A DNA stretch of 64,000 nt from JAISST01 sp050434145 (GCF_050434145.1 NZ_JBNPVX010000004.1:1-64000), one strand, 5' to 3'. Shown: positions 1 to 9,468, numbered from the stretch's first letter. The notes: generated by a model from the letters alone, not told the origin. Program-made: numbers and translations.

Positions 1-136
1 CCTTGTTTTATGTTTGGTAGTGAATTCATTATAACATATCAAGGTGTTTCTCTTTTTTATTTTTTGAAATTTCCCTACAAATATTTTACACTAACGTAAA
101 ATAAATTTGTTAGATGTTCAATATTTTAGATAATTG

Positions 137-145
137 TGCTATAAT
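137..145 (+). promoter_or_regulatory. Extended -10 promoter for the first membrane-protein gene
   Basis: A TG one base ahead of TATAAT (140-145) forms an extended -10 element. No good -35 hexamer is visible 17 bp upstream. Transcription from here would give a leader of about 90 nt before the ATG at 241. The remainder of bases 1-240 holds no recognisable gene. Confidence 0.5.
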
Positions 146-240
146 TTCAAGAGAGAAATAATTTGTCCATCAGGAAAAATATTGCTGTTTAAATTGAGGA
201 TATAAAAAATCAAAATTGCTTTATACAAGAGGAGTAATCT

Positions 241-1143
241 ATGAATATTCTATTTGATAAATTTGAAAAAGAGAAAAATAAAATTTTTGATTTGAAAATA
301 TTTGCTTTAGTGTTAATTTTTATTGTCATGGTTTTTATATTTTCTGAATTAATTAATAACAACTCTTCTTTTATGTTTATTTTAACATTGTTGATAATAT
401 TAATTTTTTTGTTAGATAAAAATTATAAATTTATATTTTTTATCAAATTATTTATTTATAATATTGCAATAAATATTTTGTTTTTATTTTTATATTATCT
501 AACTTCAAAATTTGAAAATATATTAACTATAATATTATATTGTTGTCAAATTTTGATTTTACCATTCATTTATTCTTACTTATTTCAGAGATTTAAAATC
601 CAATCATATAAAGATACAATAGATGAAAATCAAAAGACTTTGCAGTATATAAATTCACTTGAAAATAATCTAGAGTTAAAAATAATAATAGAAAAATTTT
701 TATTTCAATTTTCTACTGAATCCAAAGCAGATAGTGATGATTTAATGTTAACTCAAATAGAGATGAATAATATAATCACTTATATAATTGGAGCTAAAAA
801 CCAGATATTTAATATTCTAAGTTGGAGTGCTATTTTAGTAAGAATAGTCTTTTCTGCTGTTGGACCAATCCTTTTTGGATATGAATATTATAGCATACAA
901 GGTAATTTTACTATTTTTACTTTAATTTTCATTATTATTATGATTATTTTTAATCACTTAAAATATCCAACTGTTGATTTTAAGAACATTGATAGAGTCA
1001 TTAACTATTATAAAAAGCGAAATAGATCAATGAGTAATTCAAGTGAGTATAAAAGAGATATTAATATTTTGACTAGAATCAAAGATGGGATTATAAATAG
1101 TAATTTGAATGATACAATGAAAACTACAATACCAAAGATATGA
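241..1143 (+). CDS. Hypothetical multi-pass membrane protein
   Basis: A 300-residue protein that I do not recognise. The N-terminal 120 residues hold about four hydrophobic segments (roughly 20-37, 43-57, 62-88 and 93-115). A polar stretch of about 75 residues follows (near 120-190), and two more hydrophobic segments lie near 190-210 and 222-236. The C-terminal tail of about 60 residues is basic and presumably cytoplasmic. The ATG is preceded by a GAGGAGT ribosome site at good spacing. It is a single-gene unit, facing the U32 peptidase gene and separated from it by a hairpin terminator. No catalytic motif is visible. Confidence 0.7.
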   Translation: MNILFDKFEKEKNKIFDLKIFALVLIFIVMVFIFSELINNNSSFMFILTLLIILIFLLDKNYKFIFFIKLFIYNIAINILFLFLYYLTSKFENILTIILYCCQILILPFIYSYLFQRFKIQSYKDTIDENQKTLQYINSLENNLELKIIIEKFLFQFSTESKADSDDLMLTQIEMNNIITYIIGAKNQIFNILSWSAILVRIVFSAVGPILFGYEYYSIQGNFTIFTLIFIIIMIIFNHLKYPTVDFKNIDRVINYYKKRNRSMSNSSEYKRDINILTRIKDGIINSNLNDTMKTTIPKI

Positions 1144-1160
1144 AATTTTTGGAAACAAAT

Positions 1161-1205
1161 AAAGAGGAAATATGCAAAATTGATTGCAATATCCTCTTTA
1201 AATTT
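1161..1205. terminator. Bidirectional terminator between convergent genes
   Basis: An imperfect stem pairs AAAGAGGA-type sequence (1161-1177) with TCCTCTTT-type sequence (1184-1199), followed by a T-rich run. It lies between the end of the first membrane-protein gene and the end of the opposing U32 peptidase gene, so it can serve both. Confidence 0.6.
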
Positions 1206-1241
1206 TTATTTATAAATTTGATGTATATAATACTATATCCA

Positions 1242-2459
1242 TCAGACTTTTTTTCTTAGCATATCTAACACTTGCAAAGGTTCTGTAAGTGTAATTTTTA
1301 CAGTTGAATTAGGATTTGCAAATTGTGTATCAGTTTCTTTATTTTTTTCTATCAAAATCATCTGAGGTAAAATTATTTCTCTAATGTCTGATCCAGGAGT
1401 AACCACCTCTAGATTTTCTCCCACTTCCAATCTATTTCTTATTGCTAAGATGTACTGATTATTAGGAAGTTTTTCGATTACTTTGGCTACTAATTGATGC
1501 GATTGGCTATAAGAATTTCTATCATTATAATTTTGCCCATTAGGTCCTGGGTTTTCAAGATAAAATCCAGAGGTATATAATCGATGAGATACAGATTGGA
1601 GTTCTTCCATCCATTTTGGATTATATTTAAAATTACCTGCATAATATGAGTCAATAGCATCTCTGTATACTTTGACACAATTGGCAACATAATAAATACC
1701 TTTCATTCTGCCTTCTATTTTTAGAGAATCTACCCCTGTTTCTAATACTTTATCAATAAATTCTATAGTGCACAAGTCCTTAGAGCTAAAGATATATGTT
1801 CCTCTATCATCTTCATATATTGGCATATACTCTCCTGGTCTAGTTTCTTCTACTACAGAATATTTCCATCTACATGATTGTGCACAATCTCCCCTGTTGG
1901 CATCTCTTCCAGTGAAATAATTGCTAAGAAGACACCTACCAGATATAGACATACACATTGCACCATGAATAAATACTTCTAATTCAATATCAGGAACTTT
2001 TTCTTTGATTTCTTTAATGTTATCCAAAGAAATTTCACGGGCTAATACAACACGCTTGGCCCCCAAATCTTTCCAAGTTTTTACTGATCTCCAGTTTGTA
2101 TTGCTAGCCTGTGTACTGACACTGATAGGAATAGAACTGTTTTCTTTTACTAATTGGAATACTCCTAAATCTGCTACAATAACACCATCTATTTTAATTT
2201 TATCTAAAAATTTGATATAATCAGGTAAGAGTTCCAGTTCGTTATTGTGAGGAATGATATTCAATGTAACATACACATTTTTGCCTAATTTATGAGCATA
2301 TTCAACTACTTCTACAAGTTCATCATCAGAAAAATTGTTACTTCCGGCTCTTAGGTTGAACATTTTGCCACCTAAATATACTGCATCAGCTCCATAATGC
2401 AGAGCCATTTGAAATTTTTCCATATTTCCTGCAGGAGCGAGTAATTCTACTTTTTTCAT
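1242..2459 (-). CDS. U32 family peptidase-like protein (TrhP/YegQ-type tRNA hydroxylation)
   Basis: A 405-residue U32 family protein. It starts with the family's LLAPAG motif (residues 6-11) and DAVYLGG (25-31). The U32 signature EVFIHGAMC...GRC lies at about 161-176, with further cysteines at 192 and 196; such cysteines bind an Fe-S cluster in the TrhP group. Family members of this size (YegQ/TrhP) take part in prephenate-dependent 5-hydroxyuridine formation in tRNA, although older annotations call them collagenase-like proteases. The RNA role is inferred from family knowledge. It is the last gene of a minus-strand run, just after dnaB. Confidence 0.85.
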   Translation of the reverse strand: MKKVELLAPAGNMEKFQMALHYGADAVYLGGKMFNLRAGSNNFSDDELVEVVEYAHKLGKNVYVTLNIIPHNNELELLPDYIKFLDKIKIDGVIVADLGVFQLVKENSSIPISVSTQASNTNWRSVKTWKDLGAKRVVLAREISLDNIKEIKEKVPDIELEVFIHGAMCMSISGRCLLSNYFTGRDANRGDCAQSCRWKYSVVEETRPGEYMPIYEDDRGTYIFSSKDLCTIEFIDKVLETGVDSLKIEGRMKGIYYVANCVKVYRDAIDSYYAGNFKYNPKWMEELQSVSHRLYTSGFYLENPGPNGQNYNDRNSYSQSHQLVAKVIEKLPNNQYILAIRNRLEVGENLEVVTPGSDIREIILPQMILIEKNKETDTQFANPNSTVKITLTEPLQVLDMLRKKV

Positions 2460-2474
2460 ATTTTTTCCACCTTT

Positions 2475-3848
2475 TTAATTGTTTCTAAATCCAGGAACAT
2501 TACCATATTTTTCTTCATTAGTTTCTAAATTGCCAAATTTTGTTAGTTCACCAAAGAATCTCAATTTTACAGTACCAGTAGAACCATTTCTTTGTTTACC
2601 AATTATAACTTCTGTAACACCTTTTTGCTCTGTTTCGGGATTATAATACTCGTCTCTATAAAGGAACATAACAATATCAGCATCTTGCTCAATAGCTCCA
2701 GATTCTCTCAAATCTGATAACATTGGTCTTTTATCTGGTCTGCTTTCTACTTGACGTGATAATTGTGATAATGCAACTATTGGAACATTTAATTCTCTTG
2801 CAATACCTTTAAGTGACCTAGAGATTTCAGATATTTCTTGTTGTCTATTGGTTTCTCTAGAATTGGTTCCTTTCAAAAGTTGTAGATAATCTATAAAAAT
2901 AATGTCTAATGAATGTGAGGCTTTTAATTTTCTAGCAATGCTCCTTACTTCGAGGACATTTACAGAAGGGGTATCAGCAATGAAAATATTAGAGCTAGCA
3001 AGACGACCAGTGGATGTACCAATACGGCCAAGATCCTCATCTTTTAGAAAACCACTTCTTAAGTCTCCTAATTTTACACCTGAGTCAATAGATATAAGTC
3101 TTTGAGCTAATTGTGATTTTGGCATTTCTAGACTAAAAATTAATACACTTTTTTTACTATTCATGGCAACATTCAATGCAAGGTTTAAAGCAAAGGCTGT
3201 TTTACCCATTGCAGGTCTTGCTGCGAGAATAGTAAGGTCAGAAGGATGAAAACCACTTGTCATTTTATCAAAATCAATGTATCCAGATGAAATCCCCGTG
3301 GTTAAACCACGATTCTTATAAACATTATCAAGACGCATCATTTCTTCATGCATAGCATCTTTAAGAGCAACAACATCTTTGGTTTCATTTTTTTCAGAAA
3401 TCTTGAAAATCATTGATTCTGCTTTGTCTAATATAGTTTCAGGTTCTTCATAATCGTCATAAACCATTTCTACAATACGATTACCAACTTCTCCTAGTTT
3501 TCTTAAAATAGCTTTTTCTTTTACAATTTGTGCATATGATAAAATATTAGCTGCTGTAGTTACAGATTCAAGTATTTCAAACAAAGTGGCTTCTCCTCCA
3601 CTTTCTTCATACTTATTGTTTAATTTTAATTTTTCAATTATTAAATGTCCATCGATAATACTGTTTTCGATATATATTTGAGTCATTACAGCAAAAATAT
3701 TTTGATGAGCTTTTTTATAAAAATCATCACTGCTTGTAATTTCAAGTATTTCATCAAATCTTTTTGGTGTCAATAAAATACTGCATAATAAAGCTTTCTC
3801 AGCTTCAATACTACTGGGAATACGATTTAAATTATCCATTTCTAACAT
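2475..3848 (-). CDS. dnaB: Replicative DNA helicase DnaB
   Basis: The hexameric helicase of the replication fork, 457 residues from the chosen ATG. The N-terminal DnaB domain spans about residues 10-110. The RecA-like motor carries Walker A ARPAMGKT (lysine near 216) and the FIDYLQLL Walker B region. The open frame extends four codons upstream to a GTG, but that GTG lies inside the GTGAGG ribosome site, so the ATG at 3848 is preferred. It follows rplI, an arrangement common in bacteria. Confidence 0.95.
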   Translation of the reverse strand: MLEMDNLNRIPSSIEAEKALLCSILLTPKRFDEILEITSSDDFYKKAHQNIFAVMTQIYIENSIIDGHLIIEKLKLNNKYEESGGEATLFEILESVTTAANILSYAQIVKEKAILRKLGEVGNRIVEMVYDDYEEPETILDKAESMIFKISEKNETKDVVALKDAMHEEMMRLDNVYKNRGLTTGISSGYIDFDKMTSGFHPSDLTILAARPAMGKTAFALNLALNVAMNSKKSVLIFSLEMPKSQLAQRLISIDSGVKLGDLRSGFLKDEDLGRIGTSTGRLASSNIFIADTPSVNVLEVRSIARKLKASHSLDIIFIDYLQLLKGTNSRETNRQQEISEISRSLKGIARELNVPIVALSQLSRQVESRPDKRPMLSDLRESGAIEQDADIVMFLYRDEYYNPETEQKGVTEVIIGKQRNGSTGTVKLRFFGELTKFGNLETNEEKYGNVPGFRNN

Positions 3849-3873
3849 ATATGACCTCACTACTTAATTGTAA

Positions 3874-3976
3874 AAGTTGTACAACTTGGCCTTTGGCTTC
3901 GCTGAAGATCTATTAATAAAATTTGCTTAAAAAATCTTTTGCTCAGAAATAATTAACTCAGCCTTTAGCTTCACTG
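3874..3976 (-). repeat. Palindrome and two imperfect 20-nt repeats in the rplI-dnaB gap
   Basis: The gap holds a perfect 14-bp palindrome AAGTTGTACAACTT (3874-3887). It also holds two copies of a 20-nt motif (3885-3904 and 3957-3976; CTTGGCCTTTGGCTTCGCTG in the first), matching at 16 of 20 positions. Each copy can form a small GCC/GGC hairpin. The function is unknown. It resembles the six-copy element family elsewhere in the window only loosely and is kept apart from it. Confidence 0.45.
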
Positions 3977-3996
3977 TTAAAAAGAATTTGGGATTA

Positions 3997-4446
3997 TTAG
4001 TTACCAACTGTCATAACTGTAAGTTCTGCTTTTACATCTGTATGTAGCTTTACAATTATTTTGTGTTCACCTAAAGATTTAATATTACAATCAATTTTTT
4101 TTCTATCTATTGTGACATTGAATTCTTTTTCTATAGCTTGTGAAGCTTCTTTGTTAGTTATAGCTCCAAATAGCTTGCCATTTTCACCAATTTTTACTTC
4201 CATCTTTATTTTTTTAGATTCCAATAATTTTTTTAAATCAAGAGCTTTATTTTTTTCCTCTAAATTTTTCTTTTCTTCTTTTTTTCTTTTACTTTCTATT
4301 TTATTTAATTCTTCTGGAGAGGCAAGAACTCCTTTGTTTCCTTTAATTAGAAAATTATGAGCATATCCATCAGAAACTGTAACGATATCCCCTTTTCTTC
4401 CTTGTCCTGCCACATCTTCCAAAAGAATTACTTGTATTTTAGCCAT
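3997..4446 (-). CDS. rplI: 50S ribosomal protein L9
   Basis: A 149-residue protein matching bL9 in length and layout. The N-terminal RNA-binding domain has the typical ILLEDVAGQGRKGDIV...GYAHNFLI pattern (residues about 7-34). A long charged helix follows (about 45-75), then the C-terminal domain. It binds 23S rRNA on the large subunit. It lies between dnaX and dnaB in a co-directional minus-strand replication/translation cluster. Confidence 0.97.
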   Translation of the reverse strand: MAKIQVILLEDVAGQGRKGDIVTVSDGYAHNFLIKGNKGVLASPEELNKIESKRKKEEKKNLEEKNKALDLKKLLESKKIKMEVKIGENGKLFGAITNKEASQAIEKEFNVTIDRKKIDCNIKSLGEHKIIVKLHTDVKAELTVMTVGN

Positions 4447-4509
4447 TTTGAACTCTCCTTGTATAAATATATTTATTAATTGTAAAATTTATCTGATTAT
4501 TTTGGTTAT

Positions 4510-5967
4510 CTAAACACTAGTTCCATTAAAAAAGTCAACAATATCTTGAGTAGAAGAAGATTTATTTTTCGATTTAGTTGGTGTTTTATTATCAATAACC
4601 ATATAGTGAATAAATATTTTAGGATGAATACGGTTTCTTACTATTTCTAAAAAAGTTTCATTATAATTTTTTTGTTCCATTGATTCTTTAGCAAAATTAT
4701 CTTTTCTATCAAATGCTATGTATAAGATGTTTTTATCCATGTGATGGGGCTCTGCACCTTTTAAAAAAACACTCAGAGTTATTTTTTTATCTCTAGCTTC
4801 TTTGATCATATCTATCCATTTAGATTTTACTTCTTCAATGGTGACATTGATGTCTTCTGGGATAGAACTATTGTCAGTACTATTACCACCCACATGAACC
4901 ACTTTCTCAATTTCTTTTTCTATGATTCGCTCTCTTATTTCTACATCTTTTTTTTCATTTAAAATTTTGTTAACTATAACATATCCTACCAATCTTTTGT
5001 CTTCTTCATATTTAAATTTATTGATACCATCATAAACGCATCCAATGATGTGGAGACCATCTTCAGTGGATATTTCATCTTTACTTATAAGATTTTTGCA
5101 ATATTTTGCAAAATCTTTGAAGAAGGCTTCGATATCCATAGATTCATTCCAATATTCTTCTAATTTTTTGAATGCATCTCTCATATTTTTATTTAGAATT
5201 GTCTCTAAGAAATCTTTCATTTTTTTAGTAGGAGTAATGCCTAATATTTTTTCGCAATTTTCTAATGTTATTTTTTCTCCAAGGCAAGTAATCATCAATC
5301 TTTCTAATATTGAGATAGAATCTCTCATACCACCACTAGAGCTTTCATATATTACATCATAAACATCCTCATCAATATCTATTTTTTCTTCTGTTGCAAT
5401 ATATGATAATCTTTCACGCATTTCATTGACAAAAACAGGTTTGAAATCATATCTTTGGCATCTAGAAATAATGGTTGATAATATTTTATCAGGCTCAGTA
5501 GTTGCAAGAATAAATATAACATGATCAGGTGGTTCTTCCAAAGTTTTTAGAAGAGCATTGAATGCTTCCTTAGTCAACATATGAGCTTCATCGATTATAT
5601 ATATTTTTTTTCTTCCACTGGAAGGTTGATAATGAATTTTTTCTTTTAATTGCCTGATCTCATCAATCCCCCTATTGGAAGCAGCATCAATTTCAATCAT
5701 ATCAATAAAAGTTCCATCATTAATAGCTTTACAATTTGCACAAGTATTACAAGGTTCGTCAGTGATATCATTTTCAAGACAATTAACACCTTTAGCAATT
5801 AACCTTGCAGTGGTGGTTTTTCCCAATCCTCTAGGACCAGAAAATAAATATGCATGGGAAGTTTTTTTATTTTTTAAAGATGCTTTTAGGGTTTTTACAA
5901 TTTCTTTTTGACCAGCCAATTCTTCAAAGTCTTTAGGTCGATATTTTCTATATAAAGTAATATGCAT
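4510..5967 (-). CDS. dnaX: DNA polymerase III subunit gamma/tau
   Basis: The clamp-loader ATPase, 485 residues. Walker A GPRGLGKT lies near residues 44-51. Zinc-binding cysteines follow (about 62-83, CNTCANC pattern), then Walker B IIDEAH near 124-129 and the sensor SRCQRYDF near 165. The C-terminal part beyond about 360 is divergent and short, so any tau-like extension is modest. It is followed by rplI about 60 bp downstream in the same orientation. Confidence 0.95.
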   Translation of the reverse strand: MHITLYRKYRPKDFEELAGQKEIVKTLKASLKNKKTSHAYLFSGPRGLGKTTTARLIAKGVNCLENDITDEPCNTCANCKAINDGTFIDMIEIDAASNRGIDEIRQLKEKIHYQPSSGRKKIYIIDEAHMLTKEAFNALLKTLEEPPDHVIFILATTEPDKILSTIISRCQRYDFKPVFVNEMRERLSYIATEEKIDIDEDVYDVIYESSSGGMRDSISILERLMITCLGEKITLENCEKILGITPTKKMKDFLETILNKNMRDAFKKLEEYWNESMDIEAFFKDFAKYCKNLISKDEISTEDGLHIIGCVYDGINKFKYEEDKRLVGYVIVNKILNEKKDVEIRERIIEKEIEKVVHVGGNSTDNSSIPEDINVTIEEVKSKWIDMIKEARDKKITLSVFLKGAEPHHMDKNILYIAFDRKDNFAKESMEQKNYNETFLEIVRNRIHPKIFIHYMVIDNKTPTKSKNKSSSTQDIVDFFNGTSV

Positions 5968-5988
5968 ATAATTTACCTCAATGTTTTA

Positions 5989-6537
5989 TTATTTAATTTC
6001 CATACCTTTTTTTACAGCCGCCACTTTTTCTTTCTCTACTAAAAGCTCTGCTAATAAAAAACCAAATTTCAAAGAGCTGCCAGCACCATTTGCAGTGATA
6101 AGGTTATCATCAATGACAGTATCACCACCAATATAGTTATGATTTCCTATTTTGGAAACTACGCCACTATGACAAGTGAGCTTTTTATCAATGGCAACAG
6201 CATTTTTTACTAAGACTGTAGGTGCACCACAGATAGCTGCTACATATTTTCCACTATGATAATAATTTTTAAGAATGGTACCTACTTGTTTTGAGTCGCC
6301 TAGATTGACATATCCTGGGGCACCACCAGGAAGAATTAGCATGTGACCATCATCTAATAATGAATCATTCAAAATAATATCTGCATTAACAGTAACACCT
6401 TGTGATGATGTAACATTGATATTATCTGTAATAGAGACAGTTTTTATATCTACATCACATCTTCTCAATATATCCAGTGGAGCTAAGGCTTCGATTGTTT
6501 CAAAGCCTTCTGCAAGAAGTAAATACACTTTTTTCAT
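5989..6537 (-). CDS. DJ-1/PfpI family protein
   Basis: A 182-residue single-domain DJ-1/ThiJ/PfpI protein. The nucleophile elbow AAICGAPTVL places the reactive cysteine near residue 104, and an acidic EGFE segment near the start supplies the partner glutamate. Bacterial members (YajL/YhbO relatives) act on methylglyoxal-type damage or as chaperones; which applies here cannot be told from sequence. Strong GGAGG-type ribosome site. It sits about 20 bp upstream of dnaX in the same orientation. Confidence 0.88.
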   Translation of the reverse strand: MKKVYLLLAEGFETIEALAPLDILRRCDVDIKTVSITDNINVTSSQGVTVNADIILNDSLLDDGHMLILPGGAPGYVNLGDSKQVGTILKNYYHSGKYVAAICGAPTVLVKNAVAIDKKLTCHSGVVSKIGNHNYIGGDTVIDDNLITANGAGSSLKFGFLLAELLVEKEKVAAVKKGMEIK

Positions 6538-6562
6538 ATGACTCCCTCCTTAATTATTATAG

Positions 6563-6808
6563 TTAAATTTTACCATTTTTAATTAATGATAATATAAAAT
6601 GATGTGCATCAACAACAGCGTTGTTATAGGCAGATTTGCTAGCACCTTCATGAAATGCATTGAGTAAAATTTGTTGTCGTTCTTGTAAATTTCTTTCTAA
6701 TTCAGGAATAGAAGTTTTTCCAGCTTTGTATTGAGCTAAAAGAGATTCATAAATATTATCAAATGTTTCATTGTAATAATTTTCTTCCCAATTTTCAAAA
6801 AAATCCAT
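6563..6808 (-). CDS. Small conserved-looking hypothetical protein
   Basis: An 81-residue, probably soluble, helical protein that I do not recognise. It begins MDFFENWEENYYNETFDNIY and contains an acidic, aromatic-rich N-terminus followed by an ERNLQERQQILL helix. A strong AAGGAGG site precedes the ATG. It ends about 25 bp before the DJ-1 gene and so probably shares its transcript. Its leader is repeat copy A of the intergenic element family, which ends 26 nt before the start codon. Confidence 0.7.
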   Translation of the reverse strand: MDFFENWEENYYNETFDNIYESLLAQYKAGKTSIPELERNLQERQQILLNAFHEGASKSAYNNAVVDAHHFILSLIKNGKI

Positions 6809-6834
6809 TTTTCCTCCTTAATATGGGATTTAAT

Positions 6835-6930
6835 AAGCTGTTGCAAAACTATTTTATATCTTGCAAATTAAAGCTTTTATTATTCTTTTAATTCTTCTTT
6901 TCCTCCAGCATTACTATGCTCAGCTGCTGT
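6835..6930 (-). repeat. Intergenic element family, copy A (truncated, right half)
   Basis: Read on the minus strand this matches the right half of the full-length copies: a CAGC...GCTG stem, GCTGGAGGAAAAGAAG, AATAATAAAAGC, TTTGCAAGA, then AAAATAGTTTTGCAACAGCTT. The left half is missing or too diverged to see. The right end lies 26 nt before the start codon of the 81-residue gene, and the element is co-oriented with that gene. Confidence 0.7.
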
Positions 6931-7018
6931 AATTTTATTTTTAAATTATAATTCTATATTTTAATATATTTATCAAAAAAATTCAAGAATAAAAAAGTTT
7001 CCCTAATTATTTAAAATA

Positions 7019-8068
7019 TTAATTTAAACCAAATGTATAAATAGTTTTTTGATAATAATTTTTATTTTGATCATATACAGTAACTTGATCGGGTGCAAAT
7101 CTAAATATATCAGTATAGTCTTGAGTCTCAAAACAGATAGACAAATGATTTTGTGCGACTGTATTATTTGCAATTTTTCCTATTTTATCCAGATAATTTC
7201 CAGTATAAATTACTACTATATTTTGGTCTGTCTCTATTGTCATTGTTCTTCCTGAGATAGTATCTGTCAAGGATCCTACCTTTCCATGATATTTTTTATC
7301 AATAATAAATCCATGGTCTATTCCGTTGCCAACAATGGCTATTTGTGGATCATTACTAAGAAGAGTATCAGATATTTTGCGTGAATTTCTGAAATCAAAT
7401 GGGGTATTAGTAACATCTTTTAGTTTTATTGGAATAGTATATTGATCTACCAATGTGAATTCATTAGCATTTAATTGGAGAATATTATCATTAATGTCTC
7501 TTTTACAATCACCACTTAAATTAAAATAAGAGTGATTTGTGAGATTTAAATAAGTAGGTCTGTCAGGAGTTGCATTATATTCTAAAATAATAGAATTGTT
7601 TTTTAAAGTATATTTTACAGTGAAATCTACATTTCCTGGGAATCCTTCATCCATATGTGGACTGAATAAAGTTAGCTCTACACCAACAGAATCTTCAGTT
7701 TGAAACTCCTTTCCGAACCAATTCCTTTTGGAAAAATTTTTTAATCCGCTATGAAGAGTATTGATTCCATGATTGTTTTTTATGAGTGGATAGTGGTTAC
7801 CTTGAAAGAAAAAGTCTCCATCAGAAATACGTCCTGCTATTCTTCCTATTATTGCCCCAAAGTGTGGAGAACGGTCTTCATAATCTTTGATGTTATCCAT
7901 TCCAAGGACAAGGTTTTCCATGTTTCCATCTTTATCAGGGGCATATAGACTTTTGATTATTCCTCCAAAAGTTATTATTTCTATGTGTAAATATTGATTT
8001 TTCAATGAGAATAATTTTACTTCTTCATTATCTTTTGTGTATCCAAAAACTTTGGTAGTAATTTCCAT
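7019..8068 (-). CDS. galM: Aldose 1-epimerase (galactose mutarotase)
   Basis: A 349-residue enzyme that interconverts alpha and beta anomers of aldoses. It shows the expected HGINTLHSGL histidine near residue 100, the catalytic TNHSYFNL histidine near 178, and the C-terminal FETQDYTD glutamate near 316. The length is typical for GalM. No galK or galT lies nearby, so it appears to be a stand-alone mutarotase. It follows dtd about 60 bp downstream on the same strand. Confidence 0.93.
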   Translation of the reverse strand: MEITTKVFGYTKDNEEVKLFSLKNQYLHIEIITFGGIIKSLYAPDKDGNMENLVLGMDNIKDYEDRSPHFGAIIGRIAGRISDGDFFFQGNHYPLIKNNHGINTLHSGLKNFSKRNWFGKEFQTEDSVGVELTLFSPHMDEGFPGNVDFTVKYTLKNNSIILEYNATPDRPTYLNLTNHSYFNLSGDCKRDINDNILQLNANEFTLVDQYTIPIKLKDVTNTPFDFRNSRKISDTLLSNDPQIAIVGNGIDHGFIIDKKYHGKVGSLTDTISGRTMTIETDQNIVVIYTGNYLDKIGKIANNTVAQNHLSICFETQDYTDIFRFAPDQVTVYDQNKNYYQKTIYTFGLN

Positions 8069-8129
8069 AAATACACTCTCCTAAAAAATAGTAGCTTAAA
8101 CATTAAAAAAAATTTTATTTTAGATTATT

Positions 8130-8588
8130 TTACTTGATATTTTTAGCTTCTTGAGTATCAATAATTAAAGTAACAGGTCCATCATTTAGTAATTCTACTT
8201 TCATATCAGCACCAAAAATACCAGTTTCTGTTTTTATTCCACTGTCCCTACAAGCTTTGATAAATATTTCGTAGAGTGGAATGGCAATATTTGGAGGAGC
8301 AGCCCCAGTAAATCCAGGTCTACGTCCTTTAATACAATCTCCATAAAGGGTAAATTGCGATATAATTAGTAATTCGCCATGGACATCTTCCAAACCTAGA
8401 TTCATCTTTTGATTAGAATCTTCAAATATTCTTAAAGAAATTATTTTGTTGGCAAGCCACTTTGTTTCTTTTTCTGTATCATTGTTGGAAATTCCTAATA
8501 GGACTAAAAGTCCATTTTTAATCTCACCAATAGTGTCACCATCTACTTTTACAGTTGCATATTTAACTCGTTGAATAACAGCTTTCAT
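8130..8588 (-). CDS. dtd: D-aminoacyl-tRNA deacylase
   Basis: A 152-residue Dtd enzyme that hydrolyses D-aminoacyl-tRNA and glycyl-tRNA(Ala). It begins MKAVIQRV and carries both signature motifs, SQFTLYGD near residues 77-84 and NDGPVTLIID near 133-142. Length and order match the family closely. It is the first gene of the minus-strand run; the NERD-like gene diverges from it. Confidence 0.96.
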   Translation of the reverse strand: MKAVIQRVKYATVKVDGDTIGEIKNGLLVLLGISNNDTEKETKWLANKIISLRIFEDSNQKMNLGLEDVHGELLIISQFTLYGDCIKGRRPGFTGAAPPNIAIPLYEIFIKACRDSGIKTETGIFGADMKVELLNDGPVTLIIDTQEAKNIK

Positions 8589-8746
8589 TGTTTATCACCT
8601 AACTTGTTCATAAGTACTTTAGTTATTTAGATTATATCATAAATAATGTAAAAAAAGAATAAAACATAAAATAATTTGAATGAGTCGTTCAAAAAATGGA
8701 TTTTTTATTAAATATTGTTTTTATTTAGGCTTTATGTTACAATTAC

Positions 8747-8752
8747 TATAAT
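8747..8752 (+). promoter_or_regulatory. Candidate promoter -10 for the NERD-like gene
   Basis: TATAAT at 8747-8752 lies about 45 bp before the ATG at 8797. The hexamer 17 bp upstream (TTTAGG) is a poor -35. The call rests on the -10 and its position in a divergent gap. Confidence 0.35.
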
Positions 8753-8796
8753 TTTATGTATATTTTAAAATATGAATCAAATATGAAGGTGATCTA

Positions 8797-9417
8797 ATGT
8801 TTAAGGGTTTTGAACTGTGGAAATTTGTGAGTGTGCAAGAAAACATAGTTTTTTTTATGTCAGTATTTACAGGAATTTTGTTGTTTTATTTGATAATAAA
8901 AAAAATGAAAAAATCTAGAAACGATGATGTGGCCTTAGATAAGGTAACGAAAAAATTAATAGGAACAAAAAAAGAACCACATTATTTTGTGAAAAAATAT
9001 GCAATAAACTCAGATGATGTATTGCAGGGGATTTTTGTAGATGAATATGGGATAGTATTACTCAAAGCTATTGGATTTGGGATATATATAAATGGAAGTT
9101 ACATCAGTAAAAAATGGAAGCTTTCAGATAATGCCAAAGTAATTGAAATAGATAACCCATTGTTGTTAATGGGAGGAGTCAGAGGTGAATTGGAAAATAA
9201 ATTGTCTGAGGAAAAATTAAATAATGTTCCAATAGATACACTGGTGGTATTTACAGATAATTTTAAAAAGCCAGAAATAAATTTAGGCAGTGATGCCCAG
9301 ACTATAATATATGATGACCTAAAAAAATGGGTCAAAAAAAGAAAAAGTACTAAAAAAATGGAAAATTCTGTGAAAAATGTAGCTGAAATATTGGAAAAAA
9401 TAAAAAAAGTTGATTAA
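8797..9417 (+). CDS. Membrane-anchored protein with a degenerate NERD-like domain
   Basis: 206 residues: one membrane helix (about 17-36), a basic stretch, then a soluble domain whose spacing resembles NERD (nuclease-related) domains. The matching features are GIFVDEYGIVLL near 79, a KKWKL segment, NPLLLMGGVRGELENKL near 127-143 and VPIDTLVVFTDN near 150-161. The expected catalytic aspartate and E-x-K are not present in that pattern (LLKAIGFG instead), so nuclease activity is doubtful. The last 25 residues are lysine-rich. The NERD link is my reading of spacing and is tentative. Confidence 0.55.
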   Translation: MFKGFELWKFVSVQENIVFFMSVFTGILLFYLIIKKMKKSRNDDVALDKVTKKLIGTKKEPHYFVKKYAINSDDVLQGIFVDEYGIVLLKAIGFGIYINGSYISKKWKLSDNAKVIEIDNPLLLMGGVRGELENKLSEEKLNNVPIDTLVVFTDNFKKPEINLGSDAQTIIYDDLKKWVKKRKSTKKMENSVKNVAEILEKIKKVD

Positions 9418-9468
9418 CCTATGAAGTGGACAAAAAATTACATTAAAAATGCAATTTTTGTAAATAAA

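Noticed and set aside
3874..3976. Seventh copy of the six-copy element
   Set aside because: It shares only short GCC/GGC hairpin-like pieces; the GGAGGAAAATAAG block and both conserved ends are missing.
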